From positions 1,550,001 to 1,614,000 of the forward strand of contig NZ_JADJTF010000001.1 of assembly GCF_016711335.1 (NCBI RefSeq): a stretch of 64,000 nt of DNA. Reading direction: 5' to 3'. A model generated the notes under the pieces. It ran no database searches, was not told the origin of the DNA, and was given only the letters and a program-made list of their open reading frames with translations. This document shows positions 62,801 through 64,000 of the stretch, piece by piece (the first letter of the stretch is position 1; the number at the start of each line of letters is the position of its first letter). This DNA is from Thiofilum sp. Its GTDB lineage: Bacteria; Pseudomonadota; Gammaproteobacteria; Thiotrichales; Thiotrichaceae. The position numbers were made by a program, and so were the translations under genes.

Positions 62801-63223
62801 ATGCAACAACAGCGGGGTTTCAGCTTAATTGAGCTGATGATTGTATTGGTCATTTTAGGTTTAATTGCTGGGATTGTAGGGCCTCAAGCCATGAATTATC
62901 TAGGTCGCGGGAAGTCGCAATCGGCTAAGGTGCAGATTGAGAACATTAGTGCTGCACTCGATATGTATAAGCTAGAGGTCGGTAATTATCCAACAGCTTC
63001 TGAGGGGTTAAAAGCATTGGTAACAGCGCCTTCGAGTGCCAAAGGTTGGAATGGTCCCTATTTGAAAAAGGGGGGCGTGCCTTTAGATCCTTGGAATAAT
63101 GAATATCAGTATAAGCGTCCGGGGGCTAATGGTCAGCCTTATGATTTACTGTCTTATGGTGCGGATAATACTCAAGGGGGTGAGGGCGATAACGCCGATA
63201 TTACCCTGTGGAATAAGCAGTAA
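62801..63223 (+). CDS. gspG: Major pseudopilin GspG
   Basis: A 140-residue type II pseudopilin. The prepilin site QQQRG/FSLIELMIVLVILGLIAG is cut after Gly, leaving Phe and the Glu5 helix. The C-terminal calcium-site region (DPWNNEYQYKRPGANGQPYDLLSYGADNTQGGEGDNADI) is classical GspG. I take the ATG at 62801; the one at 62789 overlaps the GGAG ribosome site. Confidence 0.97.
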   Translation: MQQQRGFSLIELMIVLVILGLIAGIVGPQAMNYLGRGKSQSAKVQIENISAALDMYKLEVGNYPTASEGLKALVTAPSSAKGWNGPYLKKGGVPLDPWNNEYQYKRPGANGQPYDLLSYGADNTQGGEGDNADITLWNKQ

Positions 63224-63242
63224 GTAGTAGAGTCATAGAATC

Positions 63243-63683
63243 ATGCCGATTCGCCTAGACGCTATACGCGGCTTTAGCTTAATTGAAGTCATGATTGTAT
63301 TGGCCTTGACAGGGTTATTAATGGGGGTTGTCGCCACTAATTTAACTGAAGGTCCAGTACTGCGTGAGTCTGCGCGTGAGGTATTAGCCAGTTTACGTCA
63401 TGCGCGTTCTAGCGCCATTATGAGTCAAAAACAAACCCGCTGGATTATGGATACTAGCAATAAAAGTTTCCAAGTAGAGGGGCTAAAGCAAGAGCGTAAG
63501 CTGTCTACCGCGATTGAGCTAAAACTGCATACAGCCGCTTCGGAGGTGTTAGCTAATAATCGCGGGGCGATTCGCTTTTTTCCCGATGGTAGTTCCACAG
63601 GCGGCTCAGTGGATGTGACCTATAAAGGGCAGACTTATAAAGTGAATGTAGAGTGGGTTACCGGACGTGTCAGTATTGAATAA
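63243..63683 (+). CDS. gspH: Minor pseudopilin GspH
   Basis: A 146-residue minor pseudopilin. The prepilin site is IRG/FSLIEVMIVLALTGLLMG, followed by ASLRHARSSAIMSQKQTRW and the soluble domain with FPDGSSTGGSV. It is placed between gspG and gspI as in other operons. Confidence 0.9.
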   Translation: MPIRLDAIRGFSLIEVMIVLALTGLLMGVVATNLTEGPVLRESAREVLASLRHARSSAIMSQKQTRWIMDTSNKSFQVEGLKQERKLSTAIELKLHTAASEVLANNRGAIRFFPDGSSTGGSVDVTYKGQTYKVNVEWVTGRVSIE

Positions 63684-64000
63684 GCCTAAAGCACATCAAG
63701 GTTTCTCATTACTGGAGGTGCTCGTAGCCTTTGTAGTAATGGGTTTGGTGGTAGGCACATTGCTGCAACTCTATGGTACTTCGATGCGCAGTGTGTCGTT
63801 AGCGGATGAAATGAGTTTTGCCTTGTTAGCCGCCGAGTCGCAATTAGCCAGAGTAGGGCGTGATATTCCGGTTGAGCATGGGGCTGAAAGCGGTGCAGTC
63901 GATGGTTCAGACTATCGCTGGCGCGTAGAGATGGAGCCTGTAGAACTGATGGAAAATCAAGACACCTTCTCTTTAAGTCTAGAGCCTTTTCGGGTAGTAG
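63667..64000 (+). CDS. gspI: Minor pseudopilin GspI, cut by window end
   Basis: A reading frame overlapping the gspH stop, with GTG (63667) or TTG (63676) as start, runs to the end of the window. Its prepilin site reads QG/FSLLEVLVAFVVMGLVVG, then YGTSMRSVSLADEMSFALLAAESQLARVG, typical of GspI. The C-terminus and probably gspJ, K, L follow beyond the window. Confidence 0.85.
   Translation, partial: MSVLNKPKAHQGFSLLEVLVAFVVMGLVVGTLLQLYGTSMRSVSLADEMSFALLAAESQLARVGRDIPVEHGAESGAVDGSDYRWRVEMEPVELMENQDTFSLSLEPFRVV

Overview
The window looks like chromosomal DNA of a gammaproteobacterium, most likely a sulfur-oxidising Thiothrix/Thiofilum-type member of the Thiotrichales. The pointers are a DsrC-family protein, a TusA-type sulfur carrier, Na+-NQR maturation (NqrM), a BolA/IbaG protein, a T2SS cluster and a complete ntrBC/glnA nitrogen set. 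This placement is inference; no rRNA or tRNA gene was seen. I found no insertion sequence, prophage or CRISPR array.

Layout. 1-9 kb: housekeeping genes (nqrM, a CBS protein, mutM, dusA), a cysteine-free DsrC paralogue, an orphan Cas6/Cmx6-like protein with a 66-residue partner, a polysaccharide deacetylase-like protein, a Na+/Ca2+ exchanger, a DUF2062 protein and an overlapping HAD-phosphatase/kinase-like pair. 9-17.6 kb: an SSS symporter, glnL-glnG (NtrBC), a long (Gly-Ser-Thr)n repeat protein, and glnA with a sigma-54 promoter and two NtrC sites. 17.6-29 kb: tusA-like, thrB, DUF2782, LOG, bolA, a cNMP-binding protein, pip, ppk2, a TtcA-like protein, an acs gene broken by one extra G, and an ABC importer behind a second sigma-54-like promoter.

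29.2-45.9 kb is a non-flagellar type III secretion locus in three blocks: sctK-sctL (+); sctQ-R-S-T-U, an NfeD-like gene, a STAS gene and sctV-N-O (-); and a SctC N-domain protein followed by sctD-E-F-G-I-J (+). The gene order is Yersinia-like, but the locus is strange. The only SctC is an N0/N1 stub ending in a DUF4124 domain, with no secretin barrel. SctU has VDIG where the autocleavage motif NPTH should be. No ruler, gatekeeper or translocator was recognised. A proline-repeat protein with a C-terminal Bacillus Tgl-like transglutaminase domain sits at the divergent promoter. These features together suggest an undescribed variant of the T3SS.

45.9-64 kb: an LpxL-type acyltransferase, a CinA-N protein, hemH, an inositol-monophosphatase-family gene, murI, metY with a divergent XRE-cupin regulator, a GNAT enzyme, a secreted-protein cluster (two VWA proteins, a Cys-rich protein, two glycine-zipper lipoproteins), ispG, and the type II secretion genes gspE-F-G-H-I, the last cut by the window end.

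Regulatory logic that can be read: NtrBC probably controls glnA and perhaps the ABC importer through sigma-54. The two repeat proteins share low-complexity Ser/Thr/Pro-rich N-termini and could both be exported, but this is speculative.
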